A DNA stretch of 64,000 bases from Ruegeria arenilitoris (lineage in GTDB: Bacteria > Pseudomonadota > Alphaproteobacteria > Rhodobacterales > Rhodobacteraceae). The notes beneath the pieces were generated by a model, which was given only the letters and a program-made list of their open reading frames with translations, was not told where the DNA came from and did not search any database. The stretch spans positions 1 to 64,000 of the forward strand of contig NZ_WQHP01000010.1 in assembly GCF_013035315.1 (NCBI RefSeq), in the 5' to 3' direction. Positions 23,578-31,414 of this stretch are shown one piece after another. Made by a program: the position numbers and the translations under genes. Within the stretch, counting starts at the first letter, position 1. Every line of letters starts with the position of its first letter.

Positions 23578-24531
23578 TCAGTTCAATTGGAACGCCGTTG
23601 GATACATATGGTGCAAGACAAACAGCCACATGATCAATGTGCCAACCGCCAGAAAGGATGTCGCTGACACGATATGCGCGGCAAGTTGCGGTTCCTGATC
23701 GTAGTGCTTGGCCAAGAGAAAGATGTTTTTGGCCGTGGGCACAGCTGCGGAAATGGTCGCCGCGATGGTCCAGAGCGGATCAAGACCAACAAGATGCGCC
23801 GCCAACAGGACAAGACCCGGTGCCACGATCAGTTTGACGACCGTCAGAGACAGGATCAGCGGCCCCGTCTGAACAATGGTCCGAACGCTGGTCGTGAACC
23901 CGATTGCAAACAGCGCCACCGCGGCCAAGGCCTGACTGAGAAGTTCCAAATAGTCGGAAACGGCGTCCGAAAAACCGATACCAGTAAAGGAATACACCAC
24001 CCCCACAAGGGTTGCGGCAATGATGGGGTTCTTCAGGACGTTCAACAGGATCTTGTAGATTGGCGTTTTGGTATTTGCTTTGTGCCCCGCCGAGCTTTGC
24101 AGAACGGTTGTCATCACCAACAACAAGATCGCGACGACAAGGTTTGCCAGAACGGCTGGCAACGCCCCCTTGGACCCAAAGATCGCGTGCAGGATCGGCA
24201 GGGCAACCAACGCCGTGTTCGACGCCACACCTGCAAAAGCAGCCACGGTTGCCGAGCCCACTTGGAACCCAACTACTGTCTTGAGCCCCAGAAACAAAAC
24301 GGCAAACAGCGCCAGCAAGGTTCCACCGTAAGAGATGTAGAAGCCATAGTTCAGAAGGTTCGCGAACTCTTCCTGCCCGATCAGGTAGAACATGATGGCC
24401 GGAATCAGGACATAGACGGCAAACTGCACCAGTGCGTCGGATGTCTCCTTGCTCAGCAAGCTCGTCCAGGAAAACGCATACCCGGTCAGGATCACCGCAA
24501 AGACCGGCGCAATGAGATTGATCAGCTCCAT
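23578..24531 (-). CDS. AEC family (auxin efflux carrier-like) transporter
   Basis: 317 residues with about ten membrane segments, starting LINLIAPVFAVILTGYAF, the usual AEC opening. The crossover region NTALVALPILHAIFG in the N-terminal half and AATISAAVPTAKNIFLLA in the C-terminal half are the paired discontinuous helices of this family. AEC proteins in bacteria export or import organic acids such as malonate or malate; the substrate is unknown here. It separates the Moco genes from fdhD on the same strand, but with 97 and 59 bases of spacing. Confidence 0.86.
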   Translation of the reverse strand: MELINLIAPVFAVILTGYAFSWTSLLSKETSDALVQFAVYVLIPAIMFYLIGQEEFANLLNYGFYISYGGTLLALFAVLFLGLKTVVGFQVGSATVAAFAGVASNTALVALPILHAIFGSKGALPAVLANLVVAILLLVMTTVLQSSAGHKANTKTPIYKILLNVLKNPIIAATLVGVVYSFTGIGFSDAVSDYLELLSQALAAVALFAIGFTTSVRTIVQTGPLILSLTVVKLIVAPGLVLLAAHLVGLDPLWTIAATISAAVPTAKNIFLLAKHYDQEPQLAAHIVSATSFLAVGTLIMWLFVLHHMYPTAFQLN

Positions 24532-24628
24532 AGCGTACTCGGAAGGCCAAAACCCTTATCGGCCCAGCTTAGAGCATATCCATCGGAATTCGCAGAACTT
24601 TTTCGGATCGACTACAGGCGGCAGGAAA

Positions 24629-25570
24629 TCAGGCCTGCGAGCTTTTCCTTTTGTGCTTTTTGTCTTCGACCGGAACTGTTGACGGGTCCACATCCCGAAC
24701 CAGCCGATCCTCGCCCGACAGACACACGAACCGCTGCCCCCGCATGCGTCCGATCAGGGTCAGGCCAACTTCGCGCGCGATCTCAACGCCCCAGGCGGTG
24801 AAACCTGACCGAGACGCAAGCACGGGAATGCCCATCATTGCCGTTTTGATCACCATCTCCGAGGTCAATCGACCGGTGGTGTAGAGGATCTTATCCTCGG
24901 CAACCTCGCCCTCGGACAGCATCCAGCCTGCGATTTTGTCGACCGCATTGTGGCGGCCCACATCCTCCATATAGACCAGAGGGCGGTTTTCGCGGCACAG
25001 AACCGTGCCGTGGATCGCTCCGGCCTCTAGGTACAGGGACGGGGTCCGGTTGATCTTGGCGGCTAGCTCATACAGCCAAGAGGTTCGCACCTGAACTTGT
25101 GGCAGGCGGACATCCTCCAGCCCCTCCATCATGTCGCCAAACACCGTACCTACGGCACAACCGCTGGTGCGGGTCTTTTTCTTCAGCTTGTCCTCGTACG
25201 AGGTCTCGCGTGCGGTGCGCACGACCACGGTTTCCAGATCATCATCGTATTCGACGCGTGTGATCTGGTCGTCAGCCAGCAGCATCCCCTGATTGCGCAG
25301 GAAGCCCAATGCCAGATATTCCGGATAATCGCCAATCGTCATTGCGGTCACGATTTCCTGCGAATTGAGGAAAATGGTCAGAGGGCGCTCTTCGACCACC
25401 GAGATCTGGCTGGCCTCGCCATTCTGGTCCACGCCCTCAACGGCGCGGGTCAATCGCGGCGCGCCGGGATCGGGGGCGATGATGTAGTCTGACAGGTTCT
25501 GTTCCGTGGCCAATTGCAACCCTTTCCCAAGACCGCTACTGCTGCGGTCAACACCATAGGATTTAGCCAT
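24629..25570 (-). CDS. fdhD: Formate dehydrogenase accessory sulfurtransferase FdhD, with altered Cys motif
   Basis: 313 residues from the ATG at 25570; the open frame upstream runs through the azlC gene and is not coding. Family blocks: EERPLTIFLNSQEIVTAMTI, YPEYLALGFLRNQG, HGTVLCRENRPLVYMEDVGRHNAVDK and SRSGFTAWGVEIAREVGLTLIGR. The cysteine loop reads SGCAVGTV (Cys138): the first Cys of the usual C-x2-C is kept and the second is Gly. FdhD passes sulfur from IscS to the Mo-bisMGD cofactor of formate dehydrogenase. The start codon overlaps, on the opposite strand, the azlC start (CCATGG at 25567-25572). Confidence 0.9.
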   Translation of the reverse strand: MAKSYGVDRSSSGLGKGLQLATEQNLSDYIIAPDPGAPRLTRAVEGVDQNGEASQISVVEERPLTIFLNSQEIVTAMTIGDYPEYLALGFLRNQGMLLADDQITRVEYDDDLETVVVRTARETSYEDKLKKKTRTSGCAVGTVFGDMMEGLEDVRLPQVQVRTSWLYELAAKINRTPSLYLEAGAIHGTVLCRENRPLVYMEDVGRHNAVDKIAGWMLSEGEVAEDKILYTTGRLTSEMVIKTAMMGIPVLASRSGFTAWGVEIAREVGLTLIGRMRGQRFVCLSGEDRLVRDVDPSTVPVEDKKHKRKSSQA

Positions 25571-26285
25571 GGCAGACACCACATCCAAGTCATACTTCTG
25601 GAAGGGTTTTCGAGACGGAACTCCGTTTATCTTTGTGGCGATTCCCTTTGGTACCCTGTTCGGCGTGTTTGCGACCGAGGCTGGCCTGAACATCGTCCAG
25701 ACGATGGCCTTCACGTCGACCGTGTTTGCGGGGGCAGCCCAGTTCGCCGCATTGCAATTGCTGCAGGACCAGACCCCGACTGCGATTATCCTGATTTCTG
25801 CCCTGGCGGTGAACCTGCGGATGGCGATGTATTCCGCCTCGTTGACGCCTTATCTGGGTGCTGCGCCGATGTGGCAAAGGGCCTGCGCAGCTTATCTGAC
25901 TGTTGACCAGTCTTACGCAAGCTCGATCGATCAGTTTGAGAAAGAGCCGAACATGACCGTTCCCCAGCGCATGGCGTATTTTGTGGGTTCGGTCACGCCC
26001 ATTACACCGCTTTGGATACTGGCAACTTACCTCGGGGCGGTATTGGGTACGCGAATCCCGGAAAGCTGGGCATTGGATTTTGCCTTGCCGATCACGTTTC
26101 TGGCCATGATCGGACCGATGATGCGCACCTTCCCACATGTTGTGGCTGCGCTGGTGGCCATTATCGTCTCGCTGCTGACAGTAGGAATTCCATTCAATCT
26201 GGGTCTGCTGATCGCAGGTTGCGCTGGCATGATTGCAGGGGCGCAGGCCGAAGTGATTGCTGAACGCAGAAAGGTCAACGCGTGA
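25569..26285 (+). CDS. azlC: Branched-chain amino acid exporter, large subunit AzlC
   Basis: 238 residues; AGGA about 9 bases before the ATG at 25569. Family blocks FWKGFRDGTPFIFVAIPFGT, AGAAQFAALQLL and NLRMAMYSASLTPYLG, and about six membrane segments. AzlC with AzlD forms an efflux pump for branched-chain amino acids or their analogues. The azlD start overlaps the azlC stop by 4 bases. Confidence 0.92.
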   Translation: MADTTSKSYFWKGFRDGTPFIFVAIPFGTLFGVFATEAGLNIVQTMAFTSTVFAGAAQFAALQLLQDQTPTAIILISALAVNLRMAMYSASLTPYLGAAPMWQRACAAYLTVDQSYASSIDQFEKEPNMTVPQRMAYFVGSVTPITPLWILATYLGAVLGTRIPESWALDFALPITFLAMIGPMMRTFPHVVAALVAIIVSLLTVGIPFNLGLLIAGCAGMIAGAQAEVIAERRKVNA

Positions 26286-26614
26286 CCCAGCCGGATCCCG
26301 TCACTATCTGGACGATCATCGTCGGGCTTGCAATCGGCAGCTACGCCTTGCGGTTCGTCTTCATCGGTTTGGTTGGCGACCGCCCGATGCCGCCGTGGCT
26401 GCTGCGCCATCTGCGCTATACCGCCGTGGCCATCATTCCCGCCCTGATCGCCCCGTTGGTCGTCTGGCCGACGGCGACGGGCGGCCAACCCGATATCCCG
26501 CGCATGGCAGCGGCAGCCGTCGCGGTTACCGTTGGCTTGTTCACCAAAAACGTAATTGCCGCGATCTTTTCGGGCGCGGGTACATTGTACAGTCTTCTGT
26601 ATCTACTGGGCTGA
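26282..26614 (+). CDS. azlD: Branched-chain amino acid exporter, small subunit AzlD
   Basis: 110 residues with three or four membrane segments. SYALRFVFIGLVGDRPMPP near the N-terminus and PALIAPLVVWP in the middle are AzlD features. Coupled to azlC through an ATGA-type overlap. Its 3' end overlaps the convergent lipoprotein gene by 12 bases. Confidence 0.9.
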   Translation: MTQPDPVTIWTIIVGLAIGSYALRFVFIGLVGDRPMPPWLLRHLRYTAVAIIPALIAPLVVWPTATGGQPDIPRMAAAAVAVTVGLFTKNVIAAIFSGAGTLYSLLYLLG

Positions 26615-27235
26615 GGTCGTTTCCAGCTGGTTCAGACGTTCGTTGTTGAAAGCCAGACCCTTTTGCAGGTCCGCATCGTCGTTTTCACGATATTCAGCCG
26701 TTTGCACACCCGGCAACTCGCCAAACTGTTCGGACAATTTGACAGGGTAAAACGTTGTCTTGATCTGCTCGAAACCCGGCACCTGCTGCAACAGTTGCGC
26801 AGTCGAATTGGCGCAGAATGCACCGGCCACCGGGCCTGATTGTTTTGCCAACTGCAACGCGATCTCGGCCTGTTGGGGCGACACCTCGATCGTCTGGATA
26901 CGTGCGTAGTGTGTCTCACGTGCGTGGCTGCTGCGATAGGCGCGCTCGACATTCGGAGTGATACCGTACAGCACATCATCCTTGATCGGCACCACATCCG
27001 CCCGGAACGAGCCCGCAGGATCAAAGATCACCCGCTCACTGCCGCTGATCATCAGCGACGTGTGCGCACCCGACCCTGTCCGTGTGCTGATCATCGTGTA
27101 AAGAGTCAGGGTCGACGGCCCCGGATCCCGGTAGGACCGCGCCGCTACTTCAGCCAAGTCCGCCTGTGGTCGCTGCGACCCAGCGCAGCCCGCAACGGTT
27201 GCTGCCAGAAGGCAGGCACACAAAATCCTGATCAC
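26603..27235 (-). CDS. Lipoprotein, possibly a permuted NlpC/P60-like cysteine peptidase fold
   Basis: 210 residues from a GTG start at 27235 with GGGG upstream; the longer open frame lacks a signal sequence in its added part. Lipoprotein signal ends in the lipobox VAGC with Cys17. The mature protein has a His in TGSGAHTSLMISG (His58) followed by a strand IFDPAGSF, and a Cys in GAFCANSTAQLLQ (Cys141). A His strand followed later by a Cys at a helix start is the order found in permuted papain-like folds (the LRAT/YaeF type). I infer a possible hydrolase or acyltransferase of the envelope; this needs a structure model. Convergent with azlD. Confidence 0.72.
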   Translation of the reverse strand: MIRILCACLLAATVAGCAGSQRPQADLAEVAARSYRDPGPSTLTLYTMISTRTGSGAHTSLMISGSERVIFDPAGSFRADVVPIKDDVLYGITPNVERAYRSSHARETHYARIQTIEVSPQQAEIALQLAKQSGPVAGAFCANSTAQLLQQVPGFEQIKTTFYPVKLSEQFGELPGVQTAEYRENDDADLQKGLAFNNERLNQLETTSAQ

Positions 27236-27255
27236 GGTCGACCCCGTTTCTTGGA

Positions 27256-27390
27256 TTAAGAGGCGAAAACCGCCAGGAACAGGCAAAGGAAGGCGATGGC
27301 AACCACACACCAGGTGGTCGCTTTGATGAAGCCATCAAAGGTTTTGGTTTGAACAGTGATGTCCATTTCGCCGTGCTTGTGTTCAGCCAT
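27256..27390 (-). CDS. aa3-type cytochrome c oxidase subunit IV (44 residues)
   Basis: 44 residues, ATG at 27390, TAA at 27256-27258. N-terminal AEHKHGEMDITVQTKTFDGF is followed by one membrane helix (WCVVAIAFLCLFLAVFA). This is the bacterial aa3 oxidase subunit IV (COX4_pro_2), known from Paracoccus and Rhodobacter structures as a single-helix subunit of no known catalytic role. It stands apart from the main oxidase genes, which are not in this window. It lies between the lipoprotein gene (20 bases) and the phospholipase-like gene on the same strand. Confidence 0.9.
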   Translation of the reverse strand: MAEHKHGEMDITVQTKTFDGFIKATTWCVVAIAFLCLFLAVFAS

Positions 27391-27458
27391 GTGTCTCAGA
27401 TTCCCAATTCGCGTGTTTGAGATGTTGGATAATCGAAAATCCGAGGCCTGTCACCACG

Positions 27459-28019
27459 TCATTCGCGCGCAGGCGTCAAAGGTGCGAACACCGAGCATCC
27501 GGGATACCCAAACCCCCATCGCCACGGCAGCCCCGAACAAGGCCCGCCGCCAAAACGAACGGCTGCGAACATCGCCTCTGCCGTGACGGAATGAGCGGTG
27601 CGAATCTGCTCGGGCGTCATGTCGTACCGTTCGGCGTATTCATCGGCATGGTCTGCGCCGTGCTGGCTGACGCAGGCGCGCAAGGTGTCATCGGCAGACA
27701 GACGCGCCGTATAGCTGTCTTCGGCCCGAAGGGCACCACCCGCGTGGTGATAGGCGCGGTCATGGGCGACACAGCAATACTCCCACGGTGGATGCGCCTC
27801 ATAAAGTGCACGAAAACTGGGAAACGTATCAGCCACAAAACGCCAGCTGGTCGACAACCCGCCCGAGCATCCATCGGTCTCAAACGGCGACAATTCGGCA
27901 CCGCCCCTTTGCGCCATAAGCGCACGATGAGCGGGCAATTCAAACGTGCGCATGACATCCTGCGCCATCGCCGATGCAGCAGTCAGAGCAAGGACCGCCG
28001 CCAGACTAAGGGCTTTCAT
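27459..28019 (-). CDS. Secreted phospholipase A2-like protein (CCxxHD motif)
   Basis: 186 residues from the ATG at 28019. Signal peptide about 1-19 (ALSLAAVLALTAASAMA). The mature protein holds FETDGCSGGLS (49-55), which looks like the calcium loop of secreted phospholipases, and YCCVAHDRAYHHAGG, where Cys82-Cys83-x2-His86-Asp87 matches the CCxxHD active-site helix. Further cysteines (98-130 region, and near the C-terminus) could form disulfides. The usual Tyr-Cys after HD is changed to RAY. Role inferred: phospholipid hydrolysis outside the inner membrane. The gene's start overlaps the end of the membrane GDPD gene by 14 bases, another lipid-degrading enzyme, which supports the reading. Confidence 0.7.
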   Translation of the reverse strand: MKALSLAAVLALTAASAMAQDVMRTFELPAHRALMAQRGGAELSPFETDGCSGGLSTSWRFVADTFPSFRALYEAHPPWEYCCVAHDRAYHHAGGALRAEDSYTARLSADDTLRACVSQHGADHADEYAERYDMTPEQIRTAHSVTAEAMFAAVRFGGGPCSGLPWRWGFGYPGCSVFAPLTPARE

Positions 28020-29874
28020 CGCGCATCGCCTGAGTATCAACGGACATGCCGAAGGTTGTGGCCAGCCACAGCATCAAACGTTCGCCCGGGCCCATTTCTG
28101 CCCGCACGCGCAGCACTTCGTTTGCCATCGCGGGCCGGTCGGTGATCAAGCCGTCCACCCCCATCGACGCCATGGCTGACATCTGCAGCGGATCATTAAC
28201 CGTCCAAACATAGATATCCTTGCCCGCCGCATGCACTGAATTCACCAATCCGGGTGTTGCAATCGCTGCATTCACGGCAACAAAATCACCCTCTAGTCCC
28301 GACAGATCGCCCACGGCGGTCGCCGCCAGGACCCCCGCCCGCCACTCGGGCCGGATGGATTTCATCTTTTGTACGGCCGGGTACTTCAGCGACATCGTGG
28401 CGATATCGTCTTGCATACCAAGTTCTTCGACAATGGCGGCGACGCGGTTTTCCAGATCGACATCGTGACCGTAGTACTTCAGTTCAATGATGACCTTGGC
28501 CTTGCCTTTTGCGGCCTCCAGAACCTCGCGCAGCGTTGGCGTGCGTTCTTCTGCGTATTCTGGGCCGAACCAACTGCCGATATCGATCTGGGCGATATCC
28601 TCCATCGTTGCATCCCAGACCTTTAGGTCAACGCCAGCCAATTTCATGAAGTCGCTGTCATGGGCGACGATCACCACATCGTCCGCGGATTCCTGAACAT
28701 CGATTTCAACCCAGTCGGCCCCGTCCTCGATCGCCTTCATAACCGACGCCATGGTGTTTTCGGGCCGCAGCGCAGCTGCACCGCGATGGCCTATTACCTC
28801 GGCCCGGTCTGGGGCTTGGACGCGTTCCAACAGGTACTGTCCAAACCACAGCCCGATAAACACGGCGACGGCTGCCGCGCCAACTGCCGCCAACAACGGC
28901 ACGCGCAGGCTGCCGGGTTCAGGATGGGGCGGCTCAGATGTCTCGATCTCGAAGAACCCGTCCAGCAAAACGGCAAGCGCGCCAAGTGCCGTTGCCGCCA
29001 GAACCAAACCGGCCAGTGACCAGATACCGGCGACACCCAAGCTGTAGATTAGCGCCAGGCGCAGGTTCGCGGCCCCTTGCAGGGGGACCAGCGCGAACAG
29101 AAGCCCGGACACCCAAGCGATCAGCGCCGCAATGACTAGGCGCATCCCCAGCCATACAGCCAGTTCTATCTTGAGGCGCCCGCGCTTGCCCTCCATCCGG
29201 TTGGCGCTGACGTTGAACGCATGTCCCGGATGGACGCCTTCAAACAGCACCAAATGCAGTGACAGGGCCCAGGCCGAAAGACGGCGGATCAAAACCCAAG
29301 CCATGACCAGCACAACCGCGCCGATCATTACCACAGCCAGCCAAAACGATGGCGGTTGGAAGGTCAGGTAATAGTTGATGTCAAATTCCGTCAGCGTCCA
29401 CCACGCGATCAGCGCGGACACGGCTGCAAATGGCACGATCAGCACGAGAACCCGCAGCACAAACCGAACGGCAAAGCCGAACAGCGCAGGCAGGCGCGAC
29501 AAGATAAGACCAATGGCTGAACTGCCGGCGCGCCACGGGTCGGACTCTCCCATCCGCAAGGAACCCGCCATGACCGAGAAAACAAAGACCTCGGCCAGCA
29601 AAAACAGGCTGAGCACGGCGACGGCGGCGATGAAACCTGCCGGTGACAGAATGAACGCAGCGATGGCCTGATCTGTCAGCGCGGTTTGGTTGGACAACCG
29701 CACCGCCAGGTTCACAATGATGGCCACCCCGGGCGCGATCAGTGCGACCAGCAGCAAGCGCACCACGAAATAGATGGGAACAAACACGCGTCGGCGCGCC
29801 CATGCGCCTTTGTACGCAGTTGAAACAGCTGAGAAATGAGTCACGCGCGAACGCCCCCTTGAAGATGAACTCAT
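28006..29874 (-). CDS. Membrane glycerophosphodiester phosphodiesterase
   Basis: 622 residues. The N-terminal 320 residues carry about seven membrane segments (GDPD membrane domain). The C-terminal GDPD TIM barrel starts with VIGHRGAAALRPENT, whose His-Arg and Glu-Asn are catalytic, followed by DWVEIDVQESADDVVIVAHD with the metal-binding Glu and Asp and the general His. It ends with MGVDGLITDRPAMA. It cleaves glycerophosphodiesters to glycerol 3-phosphate and an alcohol, probably from degraded phospholipids. The phospholipase-like gene downstream overlaps it by 14 bases, and together they could take a phospholipid down to glycerol phosphate. Confidence 0.9.
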   Translation of the reverse strand: MSSSSRGRSRVTHFSAVSTAYKGAWARRRVFVPIYFVVRLLLVALIAPGVAIIVNLAVRLSNQTALTDQAIAAFILSPAGFIAAVAVLSLFLLAEVFVFSVMAGSLRMGESDPWRAGSSAIGLILSRLPALFGFAVRFVLRVLVLIVPFAAVSALIAWWTLTEFDINYYLTFQPPSFWLAVVMIGAVVLVMAWVLIRRLSAWALSLHLVLFEGVHPGHAFNVSANRMEGKRGRLKIELAVWLGMRLVIAALIAWVSGLLFALVPLQGAANLRLALIYSLGVAGIWSLAGLVLAATALGALAVLLDGFFEIETSEPPHPEPGSLRVPLLAAVGAAAVAVFIGLWFGQYLLERVQAPDRAEVIGHRGAAALRPENTMASVMKAIEDGADWVEIDVQESADDVVIVAHDSDFMKLAGVDLKVWDATMEDIAQIDIGSWFGPEYAEERTPTLREVLEAAKGKAKVIIELKYYGHDVDLENRVAAIVEELGMQDDIATMSLKYPAVQKMKSIRPEWRAGVLAATAVGDLSGLEGDFVAVNAAIATPGLVNSVHAAGKDIYVWTVNDPLQMSAMASMGVDGLITDRPAMANEVLRVRAEMGPGERLMLWLATTFGMSVDTQAMRDESP

Positions 29875-29910
29875 TCAAGGCTGCGCAGACGTGAATTGCA
29901 AGTCAGGCGG

Positions 29911-30363
29911 TCAGCTTTCTTCCAGATCCGCGGCCAATCGGAAGCCGATGCGGTTGGCGGGCTTGTCCTCGACCGATTTGGGCAGGGCCCGCAACATGAC
30001 GTTCAGCTGACTGATATGCTGCACCAATTGGGTCCGCGCCCCAGTCGCGTCGGACCCGTAGAAGGTGATGATGTCGGGATCAAAATACCCCATTCCCTCG
30101 ATCCGCATGACGCCTGCGTCCCCACCAGTGAAGCCCATCGCGACCTCTTGGTCGCCGGTCAGCGTCTTTTCGAAGTTCTGGATGTACAGGATCAGCCGCT
30201 CATAGGCCCATTGCGCCGGGCTTTTGGTCTCAACCGGTTTCTGCAGCTGGCCGGGCAAATCCTTGTTGCCCGACTCGGCCTCGGGGTTGGCATGCACTTC
30301 GTAACAGCGGGGCAGTGCCGCAGCTTCGGCGGCTTCGGCCGATGTTTCGATCTGATCCTGCAT
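29911..30363 (-). CDS. DUF6173 family protein
   Basis: 150 residues from the ATG at 30363, with AAAGGG about 7 bases upstream. Core SPAQWAYERLILYIQNFEKT, VAMGFTGGDAGVMRIEGMGY, and a C-terminal LVQHISQLNVMLRALPK. This pattern is the DUF6173 family, cytoplasmic and of unknown role, common in Rhodobacterales. It follows the MBL hydrolase gene by 4 bases and is surely co-transcribed. Confidence 0.8.
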   Translation of the reverse strand: MQDQIETSAEAAEAAALPRCYEVHANPEAESGNKDLPGQLQKPVETKSPAQWAYERLILYIQNFEKTLTGDQEVAMGFTGGDAGVMRIEGMGYFDPDIITFYGSDATGARTQLVQHISQLNVMLRALPKSVEDKPANRIGFRLAADLEES

Positions 30364-30367
30364 GGCT

Positions 30368-31414
30368 TTACCCTTTGCGCTGAAACTCCCACGCCCCGTC
30401 CGCGCGGCTCGTCCGGGTGACGGTTCCAATGTGGTAAAGATGGTTCAGATGTGCAACCGCTTCGACCAGGGCCAGGCCATACTCACCCGAGCCGATCTGA
30501 CGCTTGAACAAGGGGACAAAGCATTCTGCGGCCGTTTTGGGCGTGTCCAGATAGTCCTGCAACCGATTCAGCGCGCCATGGTGATTGTCGATCAGCTGTT
30601 TCATCCGAATGGGTAGTCCTTTGAACGGCAACTTGTGCCCGCCCAGCGCCAGATGATCGGGTTGTGCCAGGCCCATCAGCCTTTCACAGGCCTCAAGCCA
30701 TTCTGCAACCGGGTCCGCCAGTGGTTCGGTGACATAGACCCCCAGATTGGGGCTGATCGAGCTGAGAATCTGGTCGCCAGTGATCACGAGGTTGTCGTCG
30801 CGGCTCCAGAATGTGGCGTGTTCGGGGGCGTGACCGTTACCCATGTGGACGTCCCAGTCGCGCCCGCCCATGCGGATCACGCTGCCTTGCTTGATCCGGG
30901 TAAAGCCCAGTGGCATCGGGTAAACCGTATCGCAATAATTGAACGGCCGCTCGGCCATCCGCTTGGCCAGAATGTCGGGTGCCATACCCGCACTGCGGTA
31001 ATAATCCAGCGTTTCCTGCGGCCAGCTTTCCTGAACATCCAGCTGAAGCATGCGCGAAAACAGCCATGACGTGCGCGAGGTTATCAGCTCGGCGCCATGT
31101 TCCGACTGGAACCAGCCCGCGTTGCCCACATGGTCGGGGTGATGGTGCGTCACCACCACGCGCTTGATCGGCTTACCCGACAGCGGACCCGCCATCAGCG
31201 CTTCCCAAATACGCCGGGTTTTGTTCGACGACATGCCCGTATCGATGACGGTCCAGCCGTCACCATCATCCAGCGCATAGATATTGACGTGGTCCAGTGC
31301 CATGGGCAGCGGCAGCCGCATCCACAGAACGCCGTCGGCGACTTCGATCGCCTCGCCTTCCGCCGGAGGTTCGGGCCAAGGATATCTGATCGCCAAAGGA
31401 GTATCGCCGTCCAT
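30368..31414 (-). CDS. MBL-fold metallo-hydrolase
   Basis: 348 residues. Metal site VVTHHHPDHVGN with HHHPDH at 90-95; further ligands MGNGHAPEH and TGDQIL. C-terminal winged-helix-like domain as in lactamase-B2-type enzymes. It probably hydrolyses a thioester or ester, since it directly follows an acyl-CoA dehydrogenase gene with the two sharing a base (TAATG at the junction). Substrate not readable from sequence. Confidence 0.88.
   Translation of the reverse strand: MDGDTPLAIRYPWPEPPAEGEAIEVADGVLWMRLPLPMALDHVNIYALDDGDGWTVIDTGMSSNKTRRIWEALMAGPLSGKPIKRVVVTHHHPDHVGNAGWFQSEHGAELITSRTSWLFSRMLQLDVQESWPQETLDYYRSAGMAPDILAKRMAERPFNYCDTVYPMPLGFTRIKQGSVIRMGGRDWDVHMGNGHAPEHATFWSRDDNLVITGDQILSSISPNLGVYVTEPLADPVAEWLEACERLMGLAQPDHLALGGHKLPFKGLPIRMKQLIDNHHGALNRLQDYLDTPKTAAECFVPLFKRQIGSGEYGLALVEAVAHLNHLYHIGTVTRTSRADGAWEFQRKG

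Noticed and set aside
23674-24801. 375-codon + strand frame over the AEC transporter gene
   Set aside because: Gln/Arg/His-rich composition typical of an antisense shadow of a membrane protein gene.
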